A stretch of DNA of 64,000 bases from assembly GCA_965199975.1 (NCBI GenBank), contig OZ241340.1:2418001-2482000 (forward strand), in the 5' to 3' direction. The notes under the pieces were generated by a model. That model made no database searches and was not told the DNA's origin. It saw only the letters and a program-made list of their open reading frames with translations. Positions 52,862 to 61,649 of the stretch are shown here, piece after piece (position 1 is the stretch's first letter; each line of letters begins with the position of its first letter). Origin of the DNA: JASLDZ01 sp965199975. GTDB taxonomy: Bacteria > Pseudomonadota > Alphaproteobacteria > Caulobacterales > Caulobacteraceae. The position numbers were made by a program, and so were the translations under genes.

Positions 52862-53656
52862 TCATTTGACCTGAAGAGACTCAGACGCGGGCCGCCGAAG
52901 CCCGGGCGTCAGCGCCACGAGAATGACCATGGCGGCGGCGATCACGAGGGTGGCCAGGAGTCGGCTGAAGGCGAGGCCGCCGTCAGCGTAGGGCTTGGTG
53001 AGCGTGTCGCCAATGGTGGCGCCGAGGGGCCGGGTTAGCACATAGGCCACCCAGAATAGCACAGCCTGCGGCGCCCAGCGCCGCCACTGAAACACCGCGA
53101 CGATACCGATAAGTCCCGCAAACAAGAGCGCGCCACGCTCGAACCCAAGGTTGAGGCCGGTGTCGTCGGCGGTGAAATCGCCGAGAGCGGTTCCGAGCGT
53201 ATTGGAGACAAGGATGGTCATCCAGTAGAACATCTCGTCGCGCCATGAGGTGATGTGGTCGGATCGGATCGTGCCGGTGGTCAGCCGCCACGCGAGTAGC
53301 AGGGCGAGCACCAGCGTCAGCAGCATGGCCGAGGAAGCGACGTAGCCCAGGTGCAGCGTGCGATCGATGAAGTCAGAGGTCGTGGTGCCGACCGTGGTGG
53401 TCGCCACGACAACGAGCCAGTAGATGACGGGATGATACCGGCGGGCTTGGATTTGCGCGATCAGCGTGAGGGCGAAGATGCCTAGAAAAATCAGCGTGGC
53501 GACGGCGTAACCAAGCTTAAGGGTCATGGAGAGCGCATCTCCGCCGGTCTCGCCGACAGTGGTTGCGCAGATCTTCACCACCCAAAACATCAAGATCGCC
53601 GGCGGGGCCTTGCTCAGCAGCTCGCCGCCGCGGTTTGGACGGCTTCCGCGGCTCAT
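52862..53656 (-). CDS. COG4705-like polytopic membrane protein
   Basis: A 264-residue protein with about eight membrane helices arranged as four similar units. Each unit has a T/S-x-x-G-[TE]-x(3-4)-D signature: 'KICATTVGETGGD', 'VVATTTVGTTTSDF', 'LVSNTLGTALGDF' and 'VLTRPLGATIGDT'. The family is annotated only as membrane-anchored proteins of unknown function; the buried acidic residues suggest ion or metal handling. An ATG 27 bases upstream (53683) is an alternative start. Confidence 0.78.
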   Translation of the reverse strand: MSRGSRPNRGGELLSKAPPAILMFWVVKICATTVGETGGDALSMTLKLGYAVATLIFLGIFALTLIAQIQARRYHPVIYWLVVVATTTVGTTTSDFIDRTLHLGYVASSAMLLTLVLALLLAWRLTTGTIRSDHITSWRDEMFYWMTILVSNTLGTALGDFTADDTGLNLGFERGALLFAGLIGIVAVFQWRRWAPQAVLFWVAYVLTRPLGATIGDTLTKPYADGGLAFSRLLATLVIAAAMVILVALTPGLRRPASESLQVK

Positions 53657-53786
53657 GGACGCGTCATGCCTTTGAACCGCCACTGGTCGCCGCCACCTCT
53701 ACAGCACGCACACTGCAGCGAGCGGCGAAGCGCGAGCGTGCCGGCCTCGCCGTCTCCCTGCCCCCCACGATGAGCGGCCTGCACCC

Positions 53787-54794
53787 TCACCGCGCCGGGT
53801 CGAACATCAAGAGTCGCAGCGTACCTGGGCGCGGCCTGCGGCGGCCTCCCGGCGTCAAGCTGGGGTCGGTCTCGGCCGCCGCGACGAAGAGCCGGCCACT
53901 CGCCGGGTCCACCGCCATGGTGCGCCCGCTCACAGCGGACTGCACCGTCTCAAAGGGCGTGTAGGCGTCAGGTGCGGTCTGCTGGTAGACGCTGATCGTC
54001 CCGTCCACGCCGTTGGAGCTGAACACCCGGTGGCGGGTGGAGTCCCATGCGACGGTGTCGCTGCCACGCCCAATCGGCAGGTCGGCGATCTGGCGCCCCG
54101 TGTCGGCGTCGACGACCATCAGACGTGCGTTGACGCAGCTCATGAACACGCGACGTCCCGCCGCGTCGACCGCCAGGCCGTGGGGCCGTTCGCAACCCGG
54201 CGTGGGCCATCGGCCGGTGACCTTCAGCGCGCGGGCGTCGATCCGAAGCACGTCGCGCCCGCCTTCTCCCGCCACATAGATCGCGCCCCGGCCGTCGCTC
54301 GCGCCCGCCTCCAGCTTTTCGCCGGCGGCGATGGTGGCCACGACCGCATCGGTCTGCGGATCGATGACGGTGAGCGACATGGGATCGCCTTCGACCACGA
54401 AAATTCGCCCGGTGGCGTTATCGGCGATGATCCCGTCGACGTCGGAAGCGGCGGCTATGCGCTTGGTGGACTTCAGCGTGCGCAGGTCGAAAGCGACCAC
54501 CTGGCCAAGCTGGCCATCGTCGGTGAACCCCTGGCCAGTGGCGAGCGACACACCCGTTCCGTGCGTACCTCCCGAGACGCCCTCCACCAAGCCAATCACC
54601 TTTCCCGCTCGGCCGTCGACCACGGTGAGCCGGTCGCCATGGGCGACGTAGACGCGGCCCGCCTGCGCAACGACATAGTCCCAGCGGTCGGGCGCTCCCA
54701 AGGCCACCTCTCCTACAAGCGTGTAGGCAGGCGCGGCGGCCGCGGCTCTGGCCACGCACAATCCCAACAGAGCGGCCAGGAGGAAGATTTTCAT
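53787..54794 (-). CDS. Exported YncE-like beta-propeller protein
   Basis: A 335-residue protein: signal peptide (residues 1-20, 'FLLAALLGLCVARAAAAAP') then repeated propeller blades with the 'VAVDAAGRRVFMSCVNARLM' type pattern ('RLTVVDGRAGKVIG', 'SLTVIDPQTDAVVATI', 'LMVVDADTGRQIADLPIG'). Related propeller proteins bind DNA, metals or peptides in the periplasm; the role here is unknown. It lies upstream on the minus strand of the COG4705-like gene but 130 bp apart. Confidence 0.85.
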   Translation of the reverse strand: MKIFLLAALLGLCVARAAAAAPAYTLVGEVALGAPDRWDYVVAQAGRVYVAHGDRLTVVDGRAGKVIGLVEGVSGGTHGTGVSLATGQGFTDDGQLGQVVAFDLRTLKSTKRIAAASDVDGIIADNATGRIFVVEGDPMSLTVIDPQTDAVVATIAAGEKLEAGASDGRGAIYVAGEGGRDVLRIDARALKVTGRWPTPGCERPHGLAVDAAGRRVFMSCVNARLMVVDADTGRQIADLPIGRGSDTVAWDSTRHRVFSSNGVDGTISVYQQTAPDAYTPFETVQSAVSGRTMAVDPASGRLFVAAAETDPSLTPGGRRRPRPGTLRLLMFDPAR

Positions 54795-55103
54795 TCTAGC
54801 GTCCATCAGGCTGAGCTACAGGCGATCGATCTAGACCATTGCAATGCTCGAGGTGGAGTGAATAAAGCTTGCGAGTTTGCAAGAATCGTTAGATGGCTCG
54901 ACGCCGAAGTGGTGTCGAACATGTCACATCGAGCGGGCGGGCTGTCGAACCGATGAATGACAGTAATGGCAAATCCGTGAAGCGACTAAGGTGGTTGACA
55001 ATGCAATGTCTTATATTGTGCAGCTGAAGCATGACGGTCGCCAGGCGTGTTTGCGAAGGCTTAGTGCTTAGCTGGTCATTACGGTCCCGCGCTGAACGCC
55101 GCC
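54795..55103. other. Gene-free stretch, about 310 bases
   Basis: Low-GC, no supported coding. It contains a TTGACA at 54995-55000 and a TATATT at 55012-55017, but their 11-bp spacing is too short for a sigma-70 promoter. It lies between the propeller gene and the broken phosphoesterase gene. Confidence 0.35.
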
Positions 55104-56032
55104 CTAAATGACTATTGTCAGTGATTTACTGGGTAAGCCGCAGTTCGTAGCCAAGCTCCCCGTCGGCGTGACGCCGCAGCAGCCTTCGCGCGACTTGCCC
55201 GAGTCCTCGTCGAAGGTGATTACGATGGCCATGTCCTCACGCGAACGCCACGCCTTGCTGGCTTGCAGCTGGCGCACGAGCGCTCCGGCATAGGCGTCGC
55301 CCCGGCGGATCAGGGCTGCCAAGTTCGCGGTCCCGTCGCAGTCGGCGGGGATGTTGGCGCCGTGCAGGCCGTGCATCTCGTTGAACTGGTTGGCCACCAC
55401 GAGCGCAAAGGTGGCAGGCGGTCGTCGGCGATGTCGCGCACCAGCTGGTCGAAGCCGACGATCTTCTCGGCGCGGTGCGGGTCGGTCTGCACGGACGCTA
55501 AGTTCAGGAAGCCGGAAAGCTTGGAGGCGTAGAGGGCGGTCTTGCGCGAACCGTCGTCGAAGGCGGAGTCGGAGGCGGTGATCGCCAAGGAGCCCGGCGC
55601 GGGGATCGTCTCGTAATATCCCTTCCAGTTCATGCCCGCCTGCTCGAGCTGAGCGCCCAGGTGGGATCCATGCACCTTGTGGTTGACATACCCTGGTGCT
55701 GCGGAGCCCCGGAATAAAGGGGTCGACCTTGCCTGGCGTGCAGTAGAAGGCGTCGTCGTCGTGGATGCCGAAGGTGTCGCCGCCGAGCAGGGCGATGTAG
55801 TTGGCCTCGCTTGGGTGCACTTCCGCGTAGAGGTGCGAAGACAGTCCGTAACTCTTCGCCAAGCCGGCGATTTCAGGAGCGGCTGCCGAACGATCACCTG
55901 GTCGTAGCTCTTGTTTTCCTCCAGGATGGCCACGACGTGCGCGTACTTGGGAGGGCTGGGCTGCCAGCCGCTGTCTCTTGGGGAAGGCGCAAGCGTAGCC
56001 GCGGCGGCTAAGGCGAGGGCGACTAGGATCAT
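55104..56032 (-). pseudogene. Phosphoesterase-family (PF04185) gene with three frameshifts
   Basis: Homology to exported acid phosphatase/phospholipase C-type phosphoesterases runs through two frames in turn: signal peptide and 'HVVAILEENKSYDQVIV' (frame 1), 'LYAEVHPSEANYIALLGGDT' with 'FGIHDDDAFYCTPG' (frame 2, from about 55865), 'GYVNHKVHGSHLGAQLEQAG' (frame 1, from about 55700), and 'FALVVANQFNEMHGLHGANI' with 'VITFDEDSG' (frame 2, from about 55418). The usual C-terminal 'NHYSLLRTIE' part is absent. The gene is decayed. Confidence 0.85.
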
Positions 56033-56262
56033 GGCGAACTCCGTCGACTGCACGGTGACCTAGCCAAGGCAGGCGACAGAATTAAGATGAAGAGAGCGGC
56101 AGTCTGGTTTGACGGAGACTTGCGCTTCCGCAAGGAAGCCTTCCGCGCTTGGATCGCCCGCAAAGGCTGAGTAAAGATCCTAGCCTTGAGCCGATCGTAG
56201 CGGCGGCTCGTCGCGAACGTCACGGGCGCGCGGCGCCCGCGAGGCCCGAGGGAGGGCGTCCG

Positions 56263-56937
56263 TTGAAGGTGCTGCTCATCGAGGACGACGCCGGCGTCGC
56301 CGCCTCCCTTGCCGCGGTGTTGACCCAGGCGGGCCACGACGTGCGCCAAGCCTGCGATGGCCGGCTCGGCCTGCAGCAGGCGCAGGAGAGCGGCTTCGAC
56401 GTTCTGGTGGTCGACCGCCTGCTCCCTCGGATCGACGGGGTCGCGCTGGTTCGCGCGCTGCGCACCGCCCAGATCATGACGCCGGTGCTGTTTCTCACCG
56501 CGCTGGGCGGACTGCAGGACAAGGTGGAGGGCCTGCAGGCAGGCGGAGACGACTACCTCGTCAAGCCGTTCGCCCACGCCGAAATGCTGGCGCGGGTGGA
56601 AGCCCTGGCGCGACGCTCGCCCCTGCATTCGGACCCCGACCTGCTCGAGAGCGGAAGCCTGCGGATTGAGCGGCGCGCCCGCCGCGCCCGCGCTCAGGGA
56701 ACGCTCCTCGACCTCACCCCCTGTGAGCACCGAGTGTTGGAGCTCCTCATGCTGCACGCCGGCCGGCCGGTGACGCGCGCCATGCTGATCGAGCAAGCGC
56801 TCGACCTGGACGCAGACGCGCCGGGCTCGCTGATCGAGCCGCACGTCAGCCGCCTGCGCGCCAAGCTCGCCGCCGTGGGCGCGGAGGAGCAGGTGCGCAC
56901 CCTGCGCGGCCTGGGCTACGTCCTTGCCGCGATCTAA
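56263..56937 (+). CDS. OmpR-family response regulator
   Basis: A 224-residue regulator: receiver with 'VLLIEDDAGVAASLA', phosphoacceptor Asp in 'VLVVDRLLPRIDG', 'DYLVKPFAHAEML', and a C-terminal winged helix ('LLDLTPCEHRVLELLMLHAG', 'IEPHVSRLRAKL', 'VRTLRGLGYVL'). The TTG at 56263 is preceded by GGGAGG. Its stop overlaps the kinase start by 14 bp. It probably controls the downstream outer-membrane and efflux genes. Confidence 0.9.
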   Translation: MKVLLIEDDAGVAASLAAVLTQAGHDVRQACDGRLGLQQAQESGFDVLVVDRLLPRIDGVALVRALRTAQIMTPVLFLTALGGLQDKVEGLQAGGDDYLVKPFAHAEMLARVEALARRSPLHSDPDLLESGSLRIERRARRARAQGTLLDLTPCEHRVLELLMLHAGRPVTRAMLIEQALDLDADAPGSLIEPHVSRLRAKLAAVGAEEQVRTLRGLGYVLAAI

Positions 56938-58309
56938 GCGGGGGCTGCTGCATGCGACCAGCTTCCGGCTGGCGCTGGCGTTGGCGGCGATCTCGCTCGT
57001 GCTGTTCGTCGTCGTGGGGGGGCTCGCGCTGGCGGCGCTCCACCACGTGCAGGCCCAGGCGATGGACGCCGCGATCGCCGTCCAGTCGGGCAAGCTGGAG
57101 GCGCTCGGCGAACATTCCGGGCTGGACGCCATCGGGCGCTCGGCCTCGGTGCTGCAGCGCGACACCGACGACTGGGAGGTCCGCCTCACTAACGCCCAGG
57201 GGCGTCGCCTCGCAGGCGATCTGCCGGCCACGCCGTGGCCCGCCGGCTTCGCCACCCGCACGCTGGTCGAAGGCGACCGGCCGGACGAACCGCCGGAGAC
57301 GATTCGGGCGCATACCTCGCGCCTGGCCGACGGCGCGGTGCTGACGCTGGGGCGCGATCTCGCTCCCCTGCGCCGCATCGACGCCGAGGCGGCGGCGGTG
57401 GTCGGGCTCGCCGCCTTGCTGGCGGTGGGTTCCGCATTGGCGCTAGGCTGGTGGGTCAGCCGCCGGGGGCTGCGGCGCATCGATCAGATGAGCGCCGCCT
57501 TGATCGCCTTCGCACGGGGCGATGCGGCCTCACGAGTGGGCGCGCCGCCCGGCGGCGCCTCGGACCTCGACGCCCTGGCCCAGACGCTGGACCGCATGCT
57601 GGAGCAGATCGCCGAACTCACCCAGGGCATGCGTCGCGTCTCCGCCTCGGTGGCGCACGATCTCAAGCGGCCGCTGATCCGCCACAACGAGGAGATCGCC
57701 GCAGCCCTCGCCAGCGAGGACGACGCGGCCCTGCTGCGCGCCGCGCTCGTCGCCGCGGGGCGGCGCACCGACGAGGTGCTCGCCATCTTCGACGCCATGC
57801 TGCGCCTGGCCGAACTGGACGCCGGCGCGCCCGGTCTGCCGCGCGAGCCCGTCGACCTGCAGGCGGTGGCCGAGCGCGTGGTCGCCGCCTACGCGCCCCG
57901 GGCCGAAGACGAGGGCCGCCGGCTCTCGCTTCGCGAAGGCGCGTGCGTGAGCGTCAGGGCCGACGCTCGACTGCTCAGCCTGATGCTCGCCAACCTGGTG
58001 GACAACGCGCTGGTCCACACGCCGCCGGGCGCCTGGATCGAGGTGGAGGCTGCTTCCGCGCCGCCGCGGCTCACTGTTCGCGACGACGGCACGGGCGTGC
58101 CCGCCGCCGATCTCGAGACGATCTTCAGACCCTTTCACCGCGGCGACGCCGCACGCACCAACCCCGGCTCGGGGCTGGGCTTGGCGCTGGTGGCCTCAGC
58201 GGCGCGGGCGTTCCGCGCCACGGCGCAGGCGCGGTGCGGTGACCGCGGGTTCGAGGTGTCGGTGATCTTCGCGGAGCCCTCCAAGGCGGCGGAGGCGCGG
58301 AAAAGCTGA
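56924..58309 (+). CDS. Sensor histidine kinase, partner of the OmpR-family regulator
   Basis: A 461-residue kinase: membrane helices at about residues 15-40 and 158-178, a periplasmic loop between them, HAMP ('GWWVSRRGLRRIDQMSAALI'), HisKA 'VSASVAHDLKRPLIRH', and HATPase ('LANLVDNALVHTPPG', 'GSGLGLALVAS'). It starts at a TTG overlapping the regulator gene. It resembles metal- and stress-sensing kinases; adjacency to CusAB-like genes makes metal sensing possible. Confidence 0.9.
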   Translation: MPRSKRGLLHATSFRLALALAAISLVLFVVVGGLALAALHHVQAQAMDAAIAVQSGKLEALGEHSGLDAIGRSASVLQRDTDDWEVRLTNAQGRRLAGDLPATPWPAGFATRTLVEGDRPDEPPETIRAHTSRLADGAVLTLGRDLAPLRRIDAEAAAVVGLAALLAVGSALALGWWVSRRGLRRIDQMSAALIAFARGDAASRVGAPPGGASDLDALAQTLDRMLEQIAELTQGMRRVSASVAHDLKRPLIRHNEEIAAALASEDDAALLRAALVAAGRRTDEVLAIFDAMLRLAELDAGAPGLPREPVDLQAVAERVVAAYAPRAEDEGRRLSLREGACVSVRADARLLSLMLANLVDNALVHTPPGAWIEVEAASAPPRLTVRDDGTGVPAADLETIFRPFHRGDAARTNPGSGLGLALVASAARAFRATAQARCGDRGFEVSVIFAEPSKAAEARKS

Positions 58310-59097
58310 TGCCGCGGGCGTTCTCCTCCTGCGACGGGGCGCCGCGGGCGAGGGCGGCCTTCGCGGCGCTCGCGATGAGCTTGATCTTGGCGGTCGTTGG
58401 ACCGGCAGCAGCTGGTCCACCTTATCTGAGCGACGATCCCGAGCCGACCGACCCCGGCCACTGGGAGATCTATAATTTCGCGACGGGCGCCCATGGCGCT
58501 CCCGGGCTCGCCGGCGCGGCGGGCCTGGATCTGAACTACGGCGGCGCGAAGGACCTGCAGCTCACCATGGTGCTGCCCGTCGGCTTCGACGACGCCGGCA
58601 GCCGGGGCCTGGCCGCCCTGCATGGCGGCTTCGGCGACGTCGAGCTGGCGGCCAAGTACCGCTTCACACATCAGGCGCCGGGCGGCTGGCTGCCGGACCT
58701 CAGCGCCTTTCCCCGCCTCTACGCGCCCACCGGCGATCGCCGCTTCGGCTCCAGCCACGTTGGGCTCCTCTTGCCGGTGTGGGCGCAGAAGGACTTCGGA
58801 GCGTGGTCGATGTTCGGCGGCGGCGGCTACCAGATCAATCCCGGTGCGGGGCGGCTGAACTTCTGGCAAGGCGGCGTCGCGCTCGCGCGCGCGCTAACCC
58901 CGCGCCTCCAGCTGGGCGCCGAGGTCTTCGCCCAAGGCGACGATGCGCCGGGAGACGGCGGTTACGTCACCACCAACTTCGGCGTCGTCTACCGCCTCGT
59001 CGAGCATTGGTCGCTGCTCGCCTCCGCCGGTCCGAGCTGGAACCACCGCGCGGCGGACGGAGAGATATTCTACGTCTCCCTGAAGGCCGACTATTGA
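58309..59097 (+). CDS. Outer-membrane beta-barrel protein
   Basis: A 262-residue protein: signal peptide (about residues 1-35, 'LILAVVGPAAAGPPY'), then repeated amphipathic strands ('DLQLTMVLPVGFDDAG', 'DVELAAKYRFTHQAPGGW', 'HVGLLLPVWAQKDFGAWSMF') and a final aromatic 'YVSLKADY'. It resembles the transporter-barrel family also seen in the kdp operon here, but is a different sequence. Its ATG overlaps the kinase stop (TGATG). Confidence 0.78.
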   Translation: MPRAFSSCDGAPRARAAFAALAMSLILAVVGPAAAGPPYLSDDPEPTDPGHWEIYNFATGAHGAPGLAGAAGLDLNYGGAKDLQLTMVLPVGFDDAGSRGLAALHGGFGDVELAAKYRFTHQAPGGWLPDLSAFPRLYAPTGDRRFGSSHVGLLLPVWAQKDFGAWSMFGGGGYQINPGAGRLNFWQGGVALARALTPRLQLGAEVFAQGDDAPGDGGYVTTNFGVVYRLVEHWSLLASAGPSWNHRAADGEIFYVSLKADY

Positions 59098-59214
59098 GCG
59101 CCCCCGCACAGAGCCGCAGGAGCCGACGGCGTTACGGATCGGGGCTTCGTCCTCCAACGGGCGCGTCGAGGACGGCGAGACGGGCGCCGTCCGCGCGGGC
59201 GTATAAGGCGATGC

Positions 59215-59754
59215 ATGGGGCGTGAGGAACAGCCGGAGGCGGGGGGCGGGGCGGCGCTGATGGCCGCCTACCTGCGCGACCGCGAGGACCTCGTGCGCGC
59301 CTTCGCGCCTCGCCTGCGCTCGCGCGAGGCGGCGGAGGACCTTGTGCAGGAACTCGGCTGCAAGCTCGCCGAACTCGGCGACCTCGAGGCGATCGAGCGG
59401 CCGCGCGCTTATCTGCATCGCCTAGCGATGAACCTCATGCTCGATCGGCGCCGTCACGACCGCCGCGCCGGAGAGCGCGATGGCGCTTGGCGCGAGGGCG
59501 AGGTCGTCGTGTTCGGCGCAGAGCCGGTGGCCGAGACTCCCTCGCCGGAAGTCGTCGCGGGCGCGCGACTGGAGCTGCAGCGTCTGCTGAGGGCGCTGGA
59601 CGAGGCGCCGCCCAAGGCGCGCCGCGCCTTCGAGCTGCACAAGCTCGAAGGACACAGTCACGCAGAGACCGCTCGCTTGATGGGAATCAGTCGCAGCGGC
59701 GTCGAGAAGCATATGATGGCTGCGCTGAAGCTCCTGACCGCGAGGCTGCGATGA
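59215..59754 (+). CDS. ECF sigma-70 family factor
   Basis: A 179-residue ECF sigma factor: region 2 'FAPRLRSREAAEDLVQELGC' to 'YLHRLAMNLMLDRRRHDRRA' (helix with RRR), and region 4 'ARRAFELHKLEGHSHAETAR' then 'LMGISRSGVEKHMMAALKLL', the FecI type. The start is an ATG at 59215. Its stop overlaps the FecR start (ATGA). Such factors usually act with a FecR anti-sigma factor and a TonB receptor; none is adjacent. Confidence 0.9.
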   Translation: MGREEQPEAGGGAALMAAYLRDREDLVRAFAPRLRSREAAEDLVQELGCKLAELGDLEAIERPRAYLHRLAMNLMLDRRRHDRRAGERDGAWREGEVVVFGAEPVAETPSPEVVAGARLELQRLLRALDEAPPKARRAFELHKLEGHSHAETARLMGISRSGVEKHMMAALKLLTARLR

Positions 59755-60500
59755 GCGCGGGCGATCGCGCGCACGCGGAGGCCGCCGCCGAGTGGGTGGT
59801 GCGCCTTTCGTCCGAGGAGGCCGGCCCCGACGCGTGGGCGGCCTTTCAGGCGTGGCTCGACGATGAGACGGGCGCCCGGGAGGACTACGACCAGGCGCTC
59901 GATGCGTGGCTCCTGGCGCAGGTCGGCGATCGGCGACGGAAGCGTGCGCCGATGCGCGAACTCGTGCGGGGCGGAGGCCGGGGGTGGGCGGCGATCGCCG
60001 CGGCACTTGTCCTGGTGCTGCTTGGCGGAGCGGGCGGCTGGCTGGCTTGGCGTTCGTCACCCTCGACGGTGCTGCAGACCGCAGCCGACGAGCGGCGCAG
60101 CTTCCATCTGGCCGACGGCAGCACCGTCGCGCTCGGAGGGGACAGCCGGGTGGTGGTGGAGATGGGGCCGCGGCGGCGCACAGCGGTGATGAAGCGGGGC
60201 GATGCGGTGTTCCAGGTGGCCTCGCTAGGCCTGCGTCCCTTCGAGGTGGTCGCCGGCGACGACGCCTTGCGCGTGGTCGGCACCGAATTCGGCGTGCACC
60301 GCCGTGACGGGAGGCTGCGCGTGGTGGTCCGCCACGGCCTAGTGGCCATTGGCCCTGCGCAGGGGGACGACGGCCCGCGGGTGCGACTGCCCGCCGGCAG
60401 CGAGCTGAACCATGTGGAGGGGACCAAGACGTTCCAGGTCAGCGAGGCGGTTCCGTCGTCCGATTTCGACTGGCGAGGTTCGACGAACGTGAAGCCTTGA
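59751..60500 (+). CDS. FecR-like anti-sigma factor, C-terminally shortened
   Basis: A 249-residue protein: cytosolic 'EAAAEWVVRLSSEEAGPDAW', a single helix ('AAIAAALVLVLLGGAGGWLA'), and the periplasmic FecR domain ('SFHLADGSTVALGGDSRVVV', 'DALRVVGTEFGVHRRDGRLR'). It ends soon after the FecR domain, at 'DFDWRGSTNVKP', without the STN-interacting domain that full FecR proteins use for contact with a TonB receptor (usual length about 320). No receptor gene follows, and the next gene is an efflux adaptor. Confidence 0.88.
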   Translation: MSAGDRAHAEAAAEWVVRLSSEEAGPDAWAAFQAWLDDETGAREDYDQALDAWLLAQVGDRRRKRAPMRELVRGGGRGWAAIAAALVLVLLGGAGGWLAWRSSPSTVLQTAADERRSFHLADGSTVALGGDSRVVVEMGPRRRTAVMKRGDAVFQVASLGLRPFEVVAGDDALRVVGTEFGVHRRDGRLRVVVRHGLVAIGPAQGDDGPRVRLPAGSELNHVEGTKTFQVSEAVPSSDFDWRGSTNVKP

Positions 60501-60607
60501 GGCGGAGCGGGCGCGGCGGCGTCTGTCTGCACGAGCCGCCACCTAAGGCGGCGCTTCCGGACCCAAGCCGTGCGCCCTGTCCTCGATGATCGCCCGGCGA
60601 GCCCCTG

Positions 60608-61648
60608 GTGAGGGGGGCCGCGCTTGCCCTGCCCATCGTGCTGGCGCTCACAGGGGCGGCGCGGGCCGACAAGGTCCCGCTGATCAGGCTCACCGGGGCG
60701 CAGGAGAAGGCACTCGGCCTCAGGCTTCGGCGCGTGGAAGCGGCCGAGTCGCGGCCGCTGGCGCACGTGCCGGCCACCTTCACGCCGCCGGCCAACAGCC
60801 GCGCGGCGGTGGTCGCGCCCTATCCCGGCGTGGTGACCCGTGTGGCGGTGGTGGAAGGGCAGAGCGTGCGCCGTGGCCAGGTGCTGGCGTCCATGTTCAG
60901 TCGTGACGCCATCACCGCCGCCGCCGAACTCGCCCAGGCCAATGTGCAAACGCAGGTGGCCGCCCAGGCGCAGCGCCGCACCGCAGAGCTGGTGCGTGAA
61001 GGCATCGTCGCCGGCGCCCGCGGCGAGGAGGCGACAGGCAGGCTGCACGAGGCGCAGGCCATGGCCCACGCCAAGGCGCTGGGCGTGCGCGCCGCAGGGA
61101 TCGACAGCACGGGCCACTACACGTTGAAGGCGCCGTTCGAAGGGCGCGTGGCGCACGTGGGCGTCCAGGCCGGCCAGGCGCTGGGCGCGGGCGAGACGGG
61201 CTTCATCGTCGACCGCACCGACCGCATCCAGGCGATGGCCTCCCTCCCCGCGAGTATGGCCGGCAAGGTCGCGGTGGGCGACCGCGCGGTGGTGGACGGT
61301 GCCGAAGGCCGCGTGGTTTCGGTGGGCGCCCAGATCGACCCCAAGACGCGCTCGCTCTCCCTGCTGGCCGAGGTCCCGCCGCAGTCGGGCTTCATCCCCG
61401 GGCGCGCCACCTCCATCGACACTTTCGACAAGGGCACGCGCGGCCTCCTGCAGGCGCCGCGCGGCGCGCTGATCCGCGTGAGCGGGCGCGACGTGGTGTT
61501 CGTGCGCCGGCCCGATGGCTTCGTGCCCACGCCCGTGAAGGTCGAGGGTTTTGCCGCCGGCGTCATGGCCTTCCGCGCCGACATCAAGCCGGGCACGCCG
61601 GTGGCGGTCTCGGCGGTGAGCGAGCTCAAGAACCTAGCCGAGAAGTGA
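60608..61648 (+). CDS. CusB-like efflux RND periplasmic adaptor
   Basis: A 346-residue membrane-fusion protein: signal peptide (residues 1-20, 'LALPIVLALTGAARA'), barrel-sandwich halves ('AVVAPYPGVVTRVAVVEGQS' and 'YTLKAPFEGRVAHVGVQAGQ') flanking a coiled coil, and a beta-barrel and membrane-proximal part. It links an inner-membrane pump to an outer-membrane channel. The GTG start at 60608 is supported by the signal peptide. It is followed 1 bp later by the RND pump gene. Confidence 0.88.
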   Translation: MRGAALALPIVLALTGAARADKVPLIRLTGAQEKALGLRLRRVEAAESRPLAHVPATFTPPANSRAAVVAPYPGVVTRVAVVEGQSVRRGQVLASMFSRDAITAAAELAQANVQTQVAAQAQRRTAELVREGIVAGARGEEATGRLHEAQAMAHAKALGVRAAGIDSTGHYTLKAPFEGRVAHVGVQAGQALGAGETGFIVDRTDRIQAMASLPASMAGKVAVGDRAVVDGAEGRVVSVGAQIDPKTRSLSLLAEVPPQSGFIPGRATSIDTFDKGTRGLLQAPRGALIRVSGRDVVFVRRPDGFVPTPVKVEGFAAGVMAFRADIKPGTPVAVSAVSELKNLAEK

Positions 61649-61649
61649 C

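Noticed and set aside
52458..52865. A 135-codon minus-strand frame
   Set aside because: Mixed composition, no family, no ribosome binding site; probably chance.
54995..55017. TTGACA...TATATT as a promoter
   Set aside because: The 11-bp spacing is too short for sigma-70, and no gene starts suitably downstream.
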